Source: Arcuatula senhousia (Eukaryota; Mollusca; Bivalvia; Mytilida; Mytilidae). From it: 64,000 bases of DNA. The position numbers were made by a program, and so were the translations under genes. The stretch spans positions 2,356,001 to 2,420,000 of the forward strand of contig OZ020304.1 of NCBI GenBank assembly GCA_963971305.1, read 5' to 3'. Under the pieces are notes generated by a model. That model ran no database searches. It was not told the origin of the DNA and worked only from the letters and a program-made list of their open reading frames with translations. Shown here in pieces: positions 22,501-34,599 of this stretch (the first letter of the stretch is position 1; every line of letters begins with the position of its first letter).

Positions 22501-25500
22501 GTGCTGTTGGGCAGTGTCAAATCATGATTTTATTGAAGCTTATGGTTGTCAATCAATTGTTGCACAGTATCCTTTGGAAATACAAGAAAATTTCATTAAA
22601 ATACATTATAAAGAGTGACACATTATCCCTATACCAGCAAAAATGTAAAAGTCTACAATGGAAAATTAGTAAGAAAAAAACACCAAAGTACATATAGAAA
22701 ACATGAGAACATGTCAGATAACAGGAAACTAATTTCGATATAACAGAGATTTCACCATGTCCTTTCATCCGTCTGTCCATCTTTCTACACTGACAGACTA
22801 TTTTTGTCTCGCCTGCGAATTTAGTCGCTGAAGGCGAGACATAGGTATTACTTTCTGGTGATGACGACGGCGTAAACTTTTTTGTAAGACTTTTGTGGAA
22901 AATGAATTACAAGAAAAGTATAATAGCTAAGCATCTGATATTTTGTATACAGACAGTTGGGGTTATGGTCTACCCAACTAGCACCATGTCGTTTGACCCT
23001 GACCCAAATTTCATGGTTCAGGGACTCTCTGAACTTAGATGTTTTTTTGGGCCAAAAAAACCCTGTATAGGACTTTTGTGGAAAATGAATTAAGTGAAAA
23101 GCATAATACAGTAGACTCCACGAAATCGGATATCGGCTACTTGGATATATCGGCAAATGGGATAGAATTTCAAAACACCAAACCATTTCCTATTCTTTCT
23201 ATATATTTTTGATCGGGAAATGGGATATCGGAACATTGGATATATCGGCAAATAGGATAGAATATTCCTCCAAAATGTTGCCATTTTGTATAAAAATCGG
23301 ATATTTTTTGTATTTCAGAAGATTCGTGATGACCGGAAGTTTGACATAAGTTTTCACCAACATTTGCATTCAACTCTCTGTTTATGATTTTTAATAAACA
23401 ATGTATATTGTATTTACTAATAAAGATGTTTTTATTCAAACACATGTTTTTATTTAAGCAATAAAAGATCTATCTTCTGTGTGTTTATTTTCTTGCACAC
23501 CTGTTAATCATGATTATCGTACATGCCGGAAGTCAAAATAAAAATGTTTTGAAACCTTTCAAGTTGTTATTTATGAAATTCTATGTTGGCACAGCTAATA
23601 AAATATATTTCAAAATGATATTGTGTTGGTACAAAATAAATTTATAAGTGGTGAAGTCTGTGTATATTTTGTGTGTGGGTAACACATAGGTCATTGAAAT
23701 TACAGGTGTACTTATTACGTCATGACTGTAAACAAATCATGTGAGCTGTGTAATGCTAACATTTCAACTGACTTCCTTCATTGAAGGTTTTCAATTTTAA
23801 AACATTGATTTTCCTCTACTATGATGCCAATCTTGAAAAGGATGTCTCAATAAATTTGAAATAAATCCAAGACGATGCATGGACAACCACATGGCTAATC
23901 AACATTTTGTAAATCACTAGTCGCCATTTTGAATATTCATGAGCTGCTATAATCTCATATTTGATTGACAAATGTAGACAATTTTGACATCTTTATGGAA
24001 ATGTGATCCTGAAATGCATTATTTTACGATTTAGATTTAATATGAATGAATACCAGCTTTTTAAAATCTTGTACATTGATAAAGAAAAAATGTTGATTCC
24101 TGTTAGAGATTAATAAATTTTCTACAATGTAAACAAAGATGGACGACCTCAGTAAAACACATGTTATGGAGGGAATATAAGTACACAAATTGATGAAAAT
24201 TCTTTATTCATTAATAAAATAACAATAGCTATTCACTAAATCCTTTATTCTTGCATGATACAACAAATATATAATATGATGGCATCCTCAACATGGAACA
24301 CTTGGACAAGACTTGGAGTTACGTATCCAAAACAGATATTCGATCTCCTGAAATGGCAAATCGGATATCCTGGGTAATCGGATATTTTTTCCTGACAAAT
24401 TCGATATCCGATTTGGCGGAGTCTACTGTAGCTAGGCATCTCATATCTGGTATACAGACACTTCGGGTTATGGGCTATGCAACTGACCCCATTTTCATGG
24501 TTCAGAGACTCTGTGAACTTGGATTATTTTTGGGGCAAAAAACTTCTTTGTAAGACTTTTGTGGAAAATAAATTAAGTGAAAAGTAAAATAGCTAGGCAT
24601 CTGATATCTGGTATACAGACATTTAGGGCTATGGTCTATGCAACTGACACCATGTCATGTGACCTTGACACAATTTCATGGTTCAGTGACTCTGTGGACT
24701 AATTTTTGGGACAATTAAAACTTTTGTGGAAATTAAATTGAGATAGAAGTATAATAGCTAGGCATCTGATATTTGGTATACAGACATTTGGGGTTTTGTT
24801 CTTCACAACTGACATCATGTGACCCTGACCCCATTTTCATGGTTCAGTGACTTTGTGAACTTAGATGATTTTTGGGTGGCAAATGAAAAGTTTAATATTA
24901 TAGCTAGGCATCTGATATTTGAGGAATATGGTATACACAACTGATGTCACCATGTAATGTGACCTTGACCCCATTTTCATGGTTGAATGACTTAGTGTAT
25001 GTCTGTCTTTTTTATTGTTTCTCAAAAACTATGGTATCTAGAACACACTTCAGACATTTTTGTGATGGTTAAATGGAATTCTGTCACCTGTCACATGGCC
25101 CAGCTACACGTTCAATGAGTTCTGTGATGGTGCCGACAGGCGAGACATACTTTAGTGTCAACTCTTGTTAGTGTCAACATTGAAAATTTTTCATAACAGA
25201 TTTGAAGGATGGTACATACATGTAGCTTAAGCAAAATGAGTTGTACCATGTCTCCCATTTCCAGGTAAATTGTTCACATACTTTTAAGTTTTCCAAAGGG
25301 TTGAATAAGGGTATACATAGCAAGACTAAGACTTAGTTAGTTTCTACTTAAATATTTATTTCCTTAACTAATAAGAGCGTTTATTAAGATATTTCAGAGT
25401 CAGAAGGATGAGAACTGGTCATTACCGATGATGTTTAATATATTTATAGATCTCAGGCTGTTTGCTAATAGTGTAAGTATTAAATACTTCTCTTTCTCCC

Positions 25501-28500
25501 CAATCAAAAGACAACTCCCAGGTTTATAATAGGTTAAGTTGTAATATAAATGTAAATATGTATTGAGAATAATGTACATGTATCCATCGTGTAAACCCAA
25601 AGTGCACATTAAGCCCCATCTAAGAAAGTAGAGGGGCATATAGTGTTTGGGAGTGTTGTCTGTCTGTCCGTTACAAATTGCGAGGTGGGGAATTATGTCT
25701 TTTGGACATATTCTGGATTTTTAATACATATATTCTTAACCCATTTAAAATAGCTTGTTAGACAACATGATTAAAGTGCAATAGAAGGAAAATATTTAAA
25801 CTATTTTAGATATTTCTGTTTATTTTCAAATTAATGTTAACATATTGATTAATTTTTAAATAAATTTAGAGAAAATGAGCTTACAGTAATTCTTTATTGT
25901 ATGTGTCAGGGTGATATCCAGGCTGTACAGAAGGGGAAAGGAAAGATGGGAGATAGACTAGAAAAGGCAGCTGATCTGATCATGGGGTGCTTCAGAGTGT
26001 GTGCTAGTGACAAGTAAGAATGTTAACGATTAATTATACCCCTGCTTCAAAGAAGAGGATGGTATACTGGATTACATATATCTGGTTTTTTTTGTCCTTC
26101 CATCTGCAACAAAACTTTGATAACAGTTTTCCCAGCAACTAGTTTTCACAACCACTTGAAGTTTTATGTGTGATCCTACTACCGGTAGATCTTGTATTAC
26201 AAATACCAATTTTAAGTCTCCATCTAAAATATTCAAAATCATGTCCCATACGGTCATACCATAGAAATACACTGGTTATAAAAAAATGTAGATAAAGCAA
26301 CTCTTTGCTACTAAATCTTAAAGGATTTAAGACCTAATTCAAAAATTGATCCTGAACTTTCTATAATTTCAGCCGAGCTTCAGTGGATGACTCTAAGAAA
26401 TGGGGGATGTTGAATCTTGTCAATCAGTTGTTCAAGATATATTTCAAGGTAGGTACTTATTATTTCCTTCTGCTTACTAGGAATCAACATGTCTGCCTTT
26501 CCGTCTGTCCATATGCATGTATATTCTAATCAAACAACTCCCAAACAGAAAGATGATTTTTTTTTATATAAAGGAAGAAAGTACATCATATGGAAATGTA
26601 GAATTTTCATTGCTCTTGAAATATCATGTGGGGTGGTATATTTTCCATTATAGAGTTTTGAGCTGGCTCAGAGTATTCCTAAGTGAATTATTACATTAAA
26701 TTAAAGTAGCTCTTTTAAAGTGACGTGTTTTATAGTTAAAATATGACATTTTTACACTTTTGTTTTGTAGATCAATAAGTTACATCTATGTAAGCCTTTA
26801 GTGAGAGCTATAGACAGTTTTGTAGATTTACACTTTTGTTTTGTAGATCAATAAGTTACATCTGTGTAAGCCTTTAGTGAGAGCTATAGACAGTCTACCA
26901 ATGAAAAACAGATTCTCCCTGTCTCAACAAGTCACATTCAAGTAAGTATAGAATGCATAGAAGGTTAAAATCTGCAAGGGTTGTTCCTGGAAACTTACTT
27001 TTATAAACATTAAACAACATAGATTTTTGTAATTTCTATGTTACAACTTAAGTTTGCATTGTTGATTTCCGTTTGGTTGATTTTGTGTTTCTTCATGCTG
27101 TTCTTGTTCGTGTTTACCGGTTTGGTCGTTGCCCTTTCGGACTTTTGACACTCAAATGCCCCATTGGTGCCTCTTTTCCTCTTCTATGAAAACATCCACA
27201 TGGCTTCAATAAACATAAGTGATCCCTGCTCATTACTTTTGATAGGAATATAATTTTATAATGTTTGCTGTCATTTTCCAGATACTATGTTGGGAGGAAA
27301 GCTATGTTTGACAGTGACTATAAAGGAGGTAGGTCATTGAATAAGAAATACTATAAACACACTTATTTTTGCCAGGTATTTATTATACCCCCTGCAAACA
27401 AAGTTTGGGGGGTATATAGGAAACACCCTGTCCGTCCGTCTGTCTGTCCATCTGTCTGTCCATATAACTCGCGAGCGTTTCTCCTCCTAGACCCCTTGAA
27501 GGATTTTGCTGAAACTTTACCTGAAGGAAGTACATCATATGTAGATGTGTATGAAGAATTTTCATCGCACTTGGACATCATTCAGGGGAGATAATTGGAC
27601 TTAGACTTTTTAAATACATTATTCAATGGGAGACCTCATAAGCGCAACTCCTCATAAATCGCTTGAAGGATTTGATGAAACTTTACATGAAGGAAGTACA
27701 TCATATGTAGATATGCATGAAGAATTTTCATCACAATCAGACATCTTTCAGGGGAGATAATTGGACTTAGCCTTTTTAAATACATTATTCAATGGGAGAC
27801 CTCATAAGCACAACTCCTCCTAAACCACTTGATGGATTTTGATGAAATTTTACCTGAAGGAAGTACATCATATATAGATATGCATGAAGAATTTTCATCG
27901 CTCTTGGATATCATTCAGGGGAGATAATTGGACTTAGACTTTTTAAATACATTATTCAACAGGAGACCTCGTAGGCGCAACTCCTCCTAAACTGTATGAA
28001 GGATTTTGATGAAACTTTACATGAAGGATGTACATCATATGTAGATGTGCATGAAGAATTTGAATTACTTTAAGTTATCATCGAGGGGAGATAACTGGAC
28101 TTGAAAATTTTTTTTACAGTACAGGGTCCAATATGAAGCGGGAGGTCTCCTTTTGTGAGCTCGTTCACAGTATTACTTGTTTTCACAGATTTTGTGGCCA
28201 GGTATTTTTCGCCAAATAAGATACCAGTGAAATGAAACAATATGAAAGAAATGAATAGAACATTAATTGAAAATGTACAATAAGATACCCAAAAACTTTG
28301 GAGAAATTGTAAATTCGTGAAAATAACTTACCCACAAAAATAAGCACTTATACAGTAGTAAATAGTGAAAAATATCTCAGACATTTTACTTCAAGTAGTC
28401 CATATCAACGAAGCACACATTCAAGAAAAGGAAATTCTTCAAAACTGGACCAGTATCTCACATGTTAAAAGTGTCTACTTACTTAATTTTGTATTTGCAA

Positions 28501-31500
28501 TGGTTATTTATAGCTCCACTGGCAATCGTCTTTGTGTAGAGTTGATACATATATATATATATATAGGAATAATGTCGTCTTTCCATCCCTCCATCTACAT
28601 ATCTTGTAAGAACAACTTCTTCAAAACTGCTCAATGGAATTAGGTCAAACTTAGCACATTAAAAAAACATGATATGCAGATGTGCATGAAGAAATTTCAC
28701 TGCTTACTGTTTCCAAAGTTATGCATTTTCAACTTTCACCTGTTAAATGAAGCATGCATTTCCTCAGTATATATAATGTTGTTATAATTGTTTGCATTTT
28801 GTCTTTGTAGCTGAAGAGTTTCTATCATTTGCCTTTGAGAGATGTCACAAGAGCAGTAAAAAGAATAAAAGAATGATTCTAATCTATCTTTTACCTGTTA
28901 AAATGTTGCTGGTAAGAATAAAAGAATGATTCTAATCTATCTGTTACCTGTTAAAATGTTGTTGGTAAGAAAAAAGAATGATTCTTATCTTAACTCATGT
29001 AACTGTTAAAATTGTGTTGGTAAGGGTCAAACACAAGAGCAGTAAAAAGAATAAAAGAATGATTCTTATAAATCTGTTACCTGTTAAAATGTTGCTGGTA
29101 AGGTTCAGACTAAAAGGCAACACATATTTATATGAAAACTTAAATATGAGCCAATCAGTGAACAATTTTCTTTAGACAAAATATAAATAAATGATAACAT
29201 AGATCATGTAGATAGCAGTGAAATATTTCTTTGTGATTTCTGTGTAGACATTATTTTGTCTCAAACTAAGCAATATTTGTCTAAGAAAATGCAGACATGA
29301 AGGTTTGAAATGTAGCCATAAACTTGGCATCGTTCATGAACTACTGGGTTGTTTAATTAGTACTTAACTGATTATAACAATCTGACACTGTGTTATAAAT
29401 TGGTCATTACAGGGTAAGATGCCCAAGCCTGGTGTTCTGAAGAAGTATGACTTGTTACAGTTTGCTGAAGTTGCTAGGAGTGTTAGGTATGTTATTGAAT
29501 CATGGTTATGCCAGAATAAATACATTTGAAAAAGCATTCATTCTTAACATACTTGTTAGTATTAGGCAATACTTATGATGTAGTGCAGTACATTTTATCT
29601 GCATAACTTAGAAAATTTCACACATAGCAGCTTAAATAAAAAAATTTGCAGAAAAAGTCCTGAAAACCCTGACAAATAAATGTTGAAGACTTCTTAACAA
29701 CTTATATTGGAAGCTGCTGGCGTTTGTCCATTGTGGTTTTTGTCTCGCCTGCGAAGCAGAGTGGGACATAGGTGTTACTTTACCGGTGGCAGCGACGGCG
29801 GCGTTAACTTTTTGGAAAAGTTTTATGAGCACCTCCATATCTCAAGAACTATAAGTCCTAGCTTGATGAAACTTGGTATGCATATGCCCCAGTAGTAGCT
29901 TAGCACAGTTGCATCTCCATCTTTTGACCTTGACCTTGATTTTCTGGTTGAGTGACTTTGATTATTTTTATTGCATATATTAGCAATGTTTAAGTTCTAT
30001 AAACATCTTTTGATCTCAGAAACTGAAAATCCATGTAAATTCAAAATGTAGTGGAAGTAAGAAAGAATAATCGTTTCTGATGGTGCCTGCAGGCGAGACA
30101 TACTTTAGTGTTAACTCTTGTTCTAAATTGCTGCTTGTTATGTGGGCCGTTTCGTGTACACTTATTCCACATCTCATTATTTTCTATTCAATCCTCTTAA
30201 AAGAAAATGGCAGTGTATTTTACTTGGTACATGTATATGGATTTCATCTATAAACCATATGTATTATTGATGGTTTACACCTGTGTCCTTTAGATTTCTA
30301 TATTAATCCTTACATTTACAGATGGAATATGGATACTTTAAGTAAAATGAATACAATTAAAGCTATTTTCCTTGTGTATATTTCTGGACAGGAAACTTTT
30401 TTATCTACGCCTTTATTGACCTCTTTATACTGTGAAAGTATGTTCATGGGGTACCAATTTTTGTGGGTCAGACAAACCACAAAATTATATTCCCAACAAA
30501 CAGAGAATTTAACAATGCTTTTGAAAGATAGTTTTTTAAACCACTAATTAATGAATCCACAAATATGGATTTTTACTTTGAATCCATGAAAATTGATACC
30601 CACAATTTAAGTACTTTCACAGAAATGCATTTTGTAAATTAACATTTCAGCACAGGGAACTTATTGAAATTGAATGAAGCTTTGCAGAGAAATGAAACAT
30701 TTTTCATCAAGTGTGGAATATTCCTGATTCTGGAAAAGCTTAAGATCATTACATATAGGAACCTATTTAAAAAAGTGTAAGTGCCATATTTATATGAAAA
30801 TATGGGGCATAAAATGATGGATGTAATTGGGCAAGTGGACACCAAGCCTGCAGGGAAAATATTTTTAACGCTTTCCTCAGCAACTACTTGTTGTGGACTT
30901 AATATTTTTGAGCTGGTCTGTCACTCACTTACTTCCTGTTGAACAAAATGTGACCATTTTTGCTGTAAACCTATTTTCAGCTCATTAATTAATGTTCTAC
31001 AAGCTAACTCCAGCACATGCCCTTTTGAATATGCTCTCAACATCTTTAAACTGTACACATAGGTGAAAGACTTCTATATGAATAAAAGATTATCTGTTAC
31101 ACACACTGGGAAAGCAGGTTTTTTTTAGCATGAACATCTTATGTGTTCAATCTAATTAAGTTTGTAAGAAGAGTGTGTTTTTGCTTTGGTATATCGTATT
31201 TTTTGTCAAAAAATTATAACCATGTATATTCCTTAACTTTTGAAAAACATATTCCTACTGCTACTTCTATTTTTCTTTTTTAGGTACCTTATATTACAGA
31301 CTCATCAGTTGCCAATAGTATCATTTACAGCAGCTCTCCAAATGATGCAGGTTTGTTAACAATTAGAGACAGACCAAGACCATTTGCTAAGTGGGGGCCC
31401 ATTGGTTTACAATAGAGGAGATTGTCTCCATTTTGGTTCAAAGATTTTTGTCTCGCCTGCGAAGCAGAGCGGGACATAGGTGTTACTTTACCGGCGGCGA

Positions 31501-34240
31501 CGGCGGCGGCTGTGGCGACGGCGGCGTAAACTTTTTGGAAAAGTTTTATGAGCACCTCCATATCTCAAGAACTATAGGTCCTGGGTTGATGAAACTTGGT
31601 ATGCATATGCCCCAGTAGTAGCTTAGCACAGTTGCATCCCCATCTTTAGACCTTGACCTTGATTTTCCAGTTGAGTGACTTTGACAATTTTCAATACATA
31701 TAATAGCAATGGAAGAATTTTGCGAGCAACTCCATATCTCAAGAACTATAGGTCCTAGGTTGATGAAACTTGGTATGCATATGCCCCAGTAGTAGCTTAG
31801 CACAGTTGCATCCCCATCTTTTGACATTGACCTTGATTTTTTGGTTGAGTGACTTTGACAATTTTCAATACATATAATAACAATGGAAAAGTTTTGCGAG
31901 CACCTCCATATCTCAAGAACTATAAGTCCTAGGTTGATGAAACTTGGTATGCATATGTCCCAGTAGTAGTTTAGCACAGTTACATCCTCATCTTTTGACC
32001 TTGACCTTGATTTTCCGGTTGAGTGACTTTGATTTTTTTTATTGCATATATTTGCAATGTTTAGGTTCTATAAACATCTTTTGATCTCAGAAACTGAAAA
32101 TCCATGTAAATTCAAAATATAGTGGAAGTAAGAAAGAATTATTGTTTCTGATGGTGCCAACAGGCGAGACATACTTTAGTATTAACTCTTGTTTATGTAA
32201 CCAACTAGAGTTTTTTTTCTGTCCCCCACCTTTCTACCAAAGCAAGAAAGAATAAAATTTGATTTTCTGCCCTTTTGTCATTCTGTCCAGATTGGTTTCA
32301 AGAGCATAACTTTTGAACACCCTGATAGAATATTTAGAAATTTTAAAGTGAAATTACAAAGCATGACTTTAGTGAGAATGCTTGATAGAATTTCATGAAA
32401 CTTACCAAACCATGCTCTTGTTTAGCCCTTTTACCTGCATATATAGATTTAAGACTTAATAGAAATCTTTTCTCAGTGTGATGTCTCAATTTTAAACATT
32501 TGTACTAATGGAAGCTGTTACACATGTGTGCCTGATATAGATTAAAATGACCAATAAACAAGTATCAGAGATTATCTGAAGACAGTAGCAATGGTTAATC
32601 TCTGCTACTGTGAGTAATTCGGTTTAAGGGCATCAGTTTTTGTGAATTGGGAATAAATTGCATATTCATGGATTCACAAACTTGTGGTTTTAACAATTTT
32701 TTATTGTCCCCCGCCGCAACGCGTCGGAGGGACTTAGTAATGGTCTCCGTCCGTCCGTCTGTCCGTCCGTCACGTTTTTTGTGGGTGCAACTCCTCGGAC
32801 ACTACTGAACAGATGTTGCTGAAACTTTACACACTGATAGGATACAATTAGTAGATGATCATCCCATATTTGAAATTTTCAAAATGGCCGTCGTTTCCAA
32901 GGAAATGGAAGAAAGGTCAAAATATAGGACATTCAATATCTCGGTTACCTAGGTGCACAGGGTTCTGAAATTTTGTAGGCTGATAGAGCAAAAGGTACTC
33001 TATAATAATACGAAAAAAAAATTTGAAGCGATATTTACGGTTTTCGAGTTATTTACGAATTTGTGATTTTTCAGTCCAAAAAATGGGACTTTGTCAAACG
33101 TTTTTGTGGGTGCAACTCCTCAGACACTACTGAACAGATGTTGCTGAAACATTACACACTGATAGGGTACTATTAGTAGGTGATCATCCCATATTTGAAT
33201 TTTTCAAAATGGCTGCCGATTCCATGGAAACAGGGAAGAAAGGTCAAAATATAGGACATCCAATATCTTGGTTACCTAGGTGCACAGGGTTCTGAAATTT
33301 TGTAGGCTGATAGAGCAAAAGGTACTCTATAATGATACGAAATAAATTTTGAAACAATATTTACAGTTTTCCAGTTATTTACGAATTTGTGATTTTCGGT
33401 CCAAAAAATGGGACTTTGTCATGTCAAACATTTTTGTGGGTGCAACTCCTCGGATATTATTGAATTGATGTTGCTGGAACTTTACACACTGATAGGGTAC
33501 TGTTAGTAGGTGATCATCCCATATTTTGACAACCAATATTAATCGTTTTTCAGAAAATATATCTCTTAAATTGACATACCACACAACTTTTATGCGGCGG
33601 CGGGGGACACATGGCTACGCGTAGCAATCTTGTTGTTTTAAAAGCAATGAAAAATTCGTTGGGAATCTTACTTCCTGGTTTGACTGACCCATGAAAACCG
33701 GGAAATTTGGTACCACACAAAAGGTAGGTTCATCAGAATTTTTGTTTATTTTTAGGTGGATGACATAGACAACGATGAAACAGCATGTATTATAGCCAAC
33801 CTGATCTATGAGGTAACTTACTGTCTAACATACATGGTTAGGTGTTTTATAGAACTTTCTCCCATTCATAGCTACAGAATCTATCTGTTAAAAGTGCACA
33901 TGTAAATTAACTGACAGGGGTAATACATAAATGCAATACATAAATCATGATATGATTTCTATAGAGAATGAATAACTTAGATATTTAATTTTTCTTCATC
34001 TTTAAAAAAGAAATTGTGCTAATAGGATCTTTCTCTGCAAAATGTGATTATTCAGCATATAGTTCGTTGTTACATGAAAATCATATATATTGGAAGCTTG
34101 CAGAATTTTTGTTAAAAGATTTAAAGTTCTCATGACATCTACATGTTTCATTTCAGAACAAAATCAAGGGCTACATTTCCCACCAGCACCAGAAACTTGT
34201 TGTCAGTAAACAAAATGCCTTTCCAGTGCTGTCATCTTGA
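22501..34240 (+). CDS. PCID2: PCID2, PCI domain-containing protein 2 (5' end missing)
   Basis: PCID2 (yeast Thp1) is a PCI-domain subunit of the TREX-2 complex, which couples transcription to mRNA export at nuclear pores. Twelve exons join in phase: 22501-22566, 25376-25472, 25910-26013, 26373-26448, 26847-26941, 27282-27328, 28811-28911, 29413-29486, 30651-30776, 31284-31350, 33756-33812, 34157-34240 (TGA). They give about 330 residues. Recognisable blocks are [68 protein letters not shown] and the C-terminal [19 protein letters not shown], in the order of human PCID2 (399 aa). The PCI/winged-helix part is in the second half. About 67 N-terminal residues are missing; their exons were not found to the right of 20.5 kb and may lie left of the window. 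Introns hold many mobile elements, and two exons carry tandem copies of their splice ends. Confidence 0.95.
22805..25175 (+). mobile_element. GTCTCGCC-family element with ~170-bp tandem units
   Basis: The head has the inverted pair GTCTCGCC/GGCGAGAC (22,807-22,842) followed by GACGACGGCGTAAAC. The body is a series of ~170-bp units sharing ATAGCTAGGCATCTGATAT and CATTTTCATGGTTCAG. The tail at 25,125-25,170 reads GACAGGCGAGACATAC and ends TCAACTCTTGTT; CAGGCGAGAC complements the head start GTCTCGCCTG. It lies in a PCID2 intron and is split by a TIR transposon at 23,109-24,428. Confidence 0.8.
23109..24428. mobile_element. TIR transposon with TA target duplication (Tc1/mariner or pogo type)
   Basis: Terminal inverted repeats start CAGTAGACTCC and end GGAGTCTACTG, flanked by TA on both sides (23,107-23,108 and 24,429-24,430). 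Subterminal words such as CCGATATCCGAT occur at both ends. It interrupts a ~170-bp unit of the GTCTCGCC element: removing it restores ATAGCTAGGCATCT, as seen intact at 24,590. No transposase frame is visible, so it is a non-autonomous copy of 1,320 bp. Confidence 0.85.
26771..26846 (+). repeat. Duplicated splice acceptor and exon start in PCID2
   Basis: A 76-bp tandem copy of the end of the intron and the first 48 bp of the [10 protein letters not shown] exon. The upstream acceptor (TTTTGTAG at 26,763-26,770) leads into a frame that reaches a stop codon TAA within the second copy, so only the downstream acceptor at 26,846 gives PCID2. Confidence 0.85.
27040..27190. repeat. Dispersed repeat, TTTTGACAYTC...GCCCCATTGG family
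   Basis: Shares GACACTCAAATGCCCCATTG and a T/G-rich left part with 35,630-35,770. It lies in a PCID2 intron; class unknown. Confidence 0.55.
27385..28182 (+). mobile_element. ATACCCCC-family element with ~175-bp tandem units
   Basis: The head hairpin at 27,385-27,415 pairs ATACCCCC..CAAAC with GTTTGGGGGGTAT, with a 2-nt bulge. CCGTCCGTCTGTCTGTCC follows, then four ~175-bp units with GGAAGTACATCATATGTAGA and AGGGGAGATAATTGGACTT. It ends GTATTACTTGTT. The tail arm is not clearly complementary to the head here. It lies in a PCID2 intron. Confidence 0.75.
28866..29106 (+). repeat. Four tandem copies of a PCID2 exon end with its splice donor
   Basis: The exon end AAAGAATGATTCTAAT...AAAATGTTGCTGGTAAG occurs at 28,866-28,916 and again, degenerate, at 28,917-28,970, 28,976-29,026 and 29,034-29,106. 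Each copy keeps a GGTAAG donor. Only the first keeps the PCID2 frame; reading through it into the next copy meets TGA. Confidence 0.85.
29738..30122 (+). mobile_element. GTCTCGCC-family element, short copy
   Basis: Head GTCTCGCCTGCGAAGCAGAG, one internal unit with GATGAAACTTGGTATGCATA, tail CAGGCGAGACATACTTTAGT ending AACTCTTGTT. CAGGCGAGAC complements the head GTCTCGCCTG exactly. It lies in a PCID2 intron. Confidence 0.85.
30430..30622. mobile_element. Small TIR element (MITE), CTGTGAAAGTA ends
   Basis: Starts CTGTGAAAGTA and ends TACTTTCACAG, with inner GGGGTACCAATTTTTGTGGG matched in reverse by GATACCCACAATTTAAG. A member of the TTTGTGGGT MITE family also seen at 53,238. No coding capacity. 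Confidence 0.75.
31445..32193 (+). mobile_element. GTCTCGCC-family element with three ~150-bp units
   Basis: Head GTCTCGCCTGCGAAGCAGAG, a GGCGGCGACGGCGGC stretch, then three units of ~150 bp with CTCCATATCTCAAGAACTAT and CCCCAGTAGTAGCTTAGC. Tail CAGGCGAGACATACTTTAGT ends AACTCTTGTT. The unit number differs from the copy at 29,738 (one unit), so copies vary by unit count. Confidence 0.87.
32624..33720. mobile_element. TTTGTGGGT-type MITE split by an insertion
   Basis: The left part at 32,624-32,700 (TCAGTTTTTGTGAATTG, CATGGATTCACAAAC) and the right part at 33,636-33,720 (GACTGACCCATGAAAACC, GGTACCACACAA) are the two halves of one element like 53,238-53,447. The GTCCCCCGCCGC element lies between them. 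Ends are approximate. Confidence 0.55.
32703..33635 (+). mobile_element. GTCCCCCGCCGC-family element, carries a reversed family B body
   Basis: The head GTCCCCCG ... CGGAGGGAC folds with a one-base bulge. The tail at 33,596-33,607 reads GCGGCGGGGGAC, exact 12-nt reverse complement of the head start, followed by the palindrome GCTACGCGTAGC and AATCTTGTT. The body has two ~270-bp units containing GTTACCTAGGTGCACAGGG and GATATTTACGGTTTTCGAG, which are the reverse complement of array family B bodies. It lies in a PCID2 intron. Confidence 0.85.
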
Positions 34241-34443
34241 TGCTAAGTGTAGATAACAAAGGATCCAAACATTCTCACCACTCAGTGAGAGGTGATGTTA
34301 GGAAGGCGCTACTAAAAGAACTCTTGGCAAAAATTGACATTGGCTCAAGCGCCAATTTGTGTTCTTTTGGTATGAAAGGACATGTCATAACTGCTATAGA
34401 TAAAGTCCTTTCAGGACTCTAAATTTACCATTGTAACAAAGTG

Positions 34444-34449
34444 AATAAA
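34444..34449 (+). promoter_or_regulatory. PCID2 polyadenylation signal candidate
   Basis: AATAAA about 200 nt after the PCID2 stop codon, followed by a GTTTGTGTTGTTTTG GT-rich stretch. Confidence 0.6.
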
Positions 34450-34599
34450 TATAGTGACTTTGTAAAGTTTGTGTTGTTTTGAAGTAGTGGTGTTTCTAAA
34501 AAATGATTTGATTTAAATGCCGATATTACTTTCAGTTTTAGGAGATTTTTATATATAATATTCTTTTTCTCTGTTATTAAAATAACGCACATTTAACAA

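Noticed and set aside
31546..31977. 143-codon minus-strand frame with three repeats ([22 protein letters not shown])
   Set aside because: It is the antisense translation of the three tandem units of the GTCTCGCC element in a PCID2 intron.
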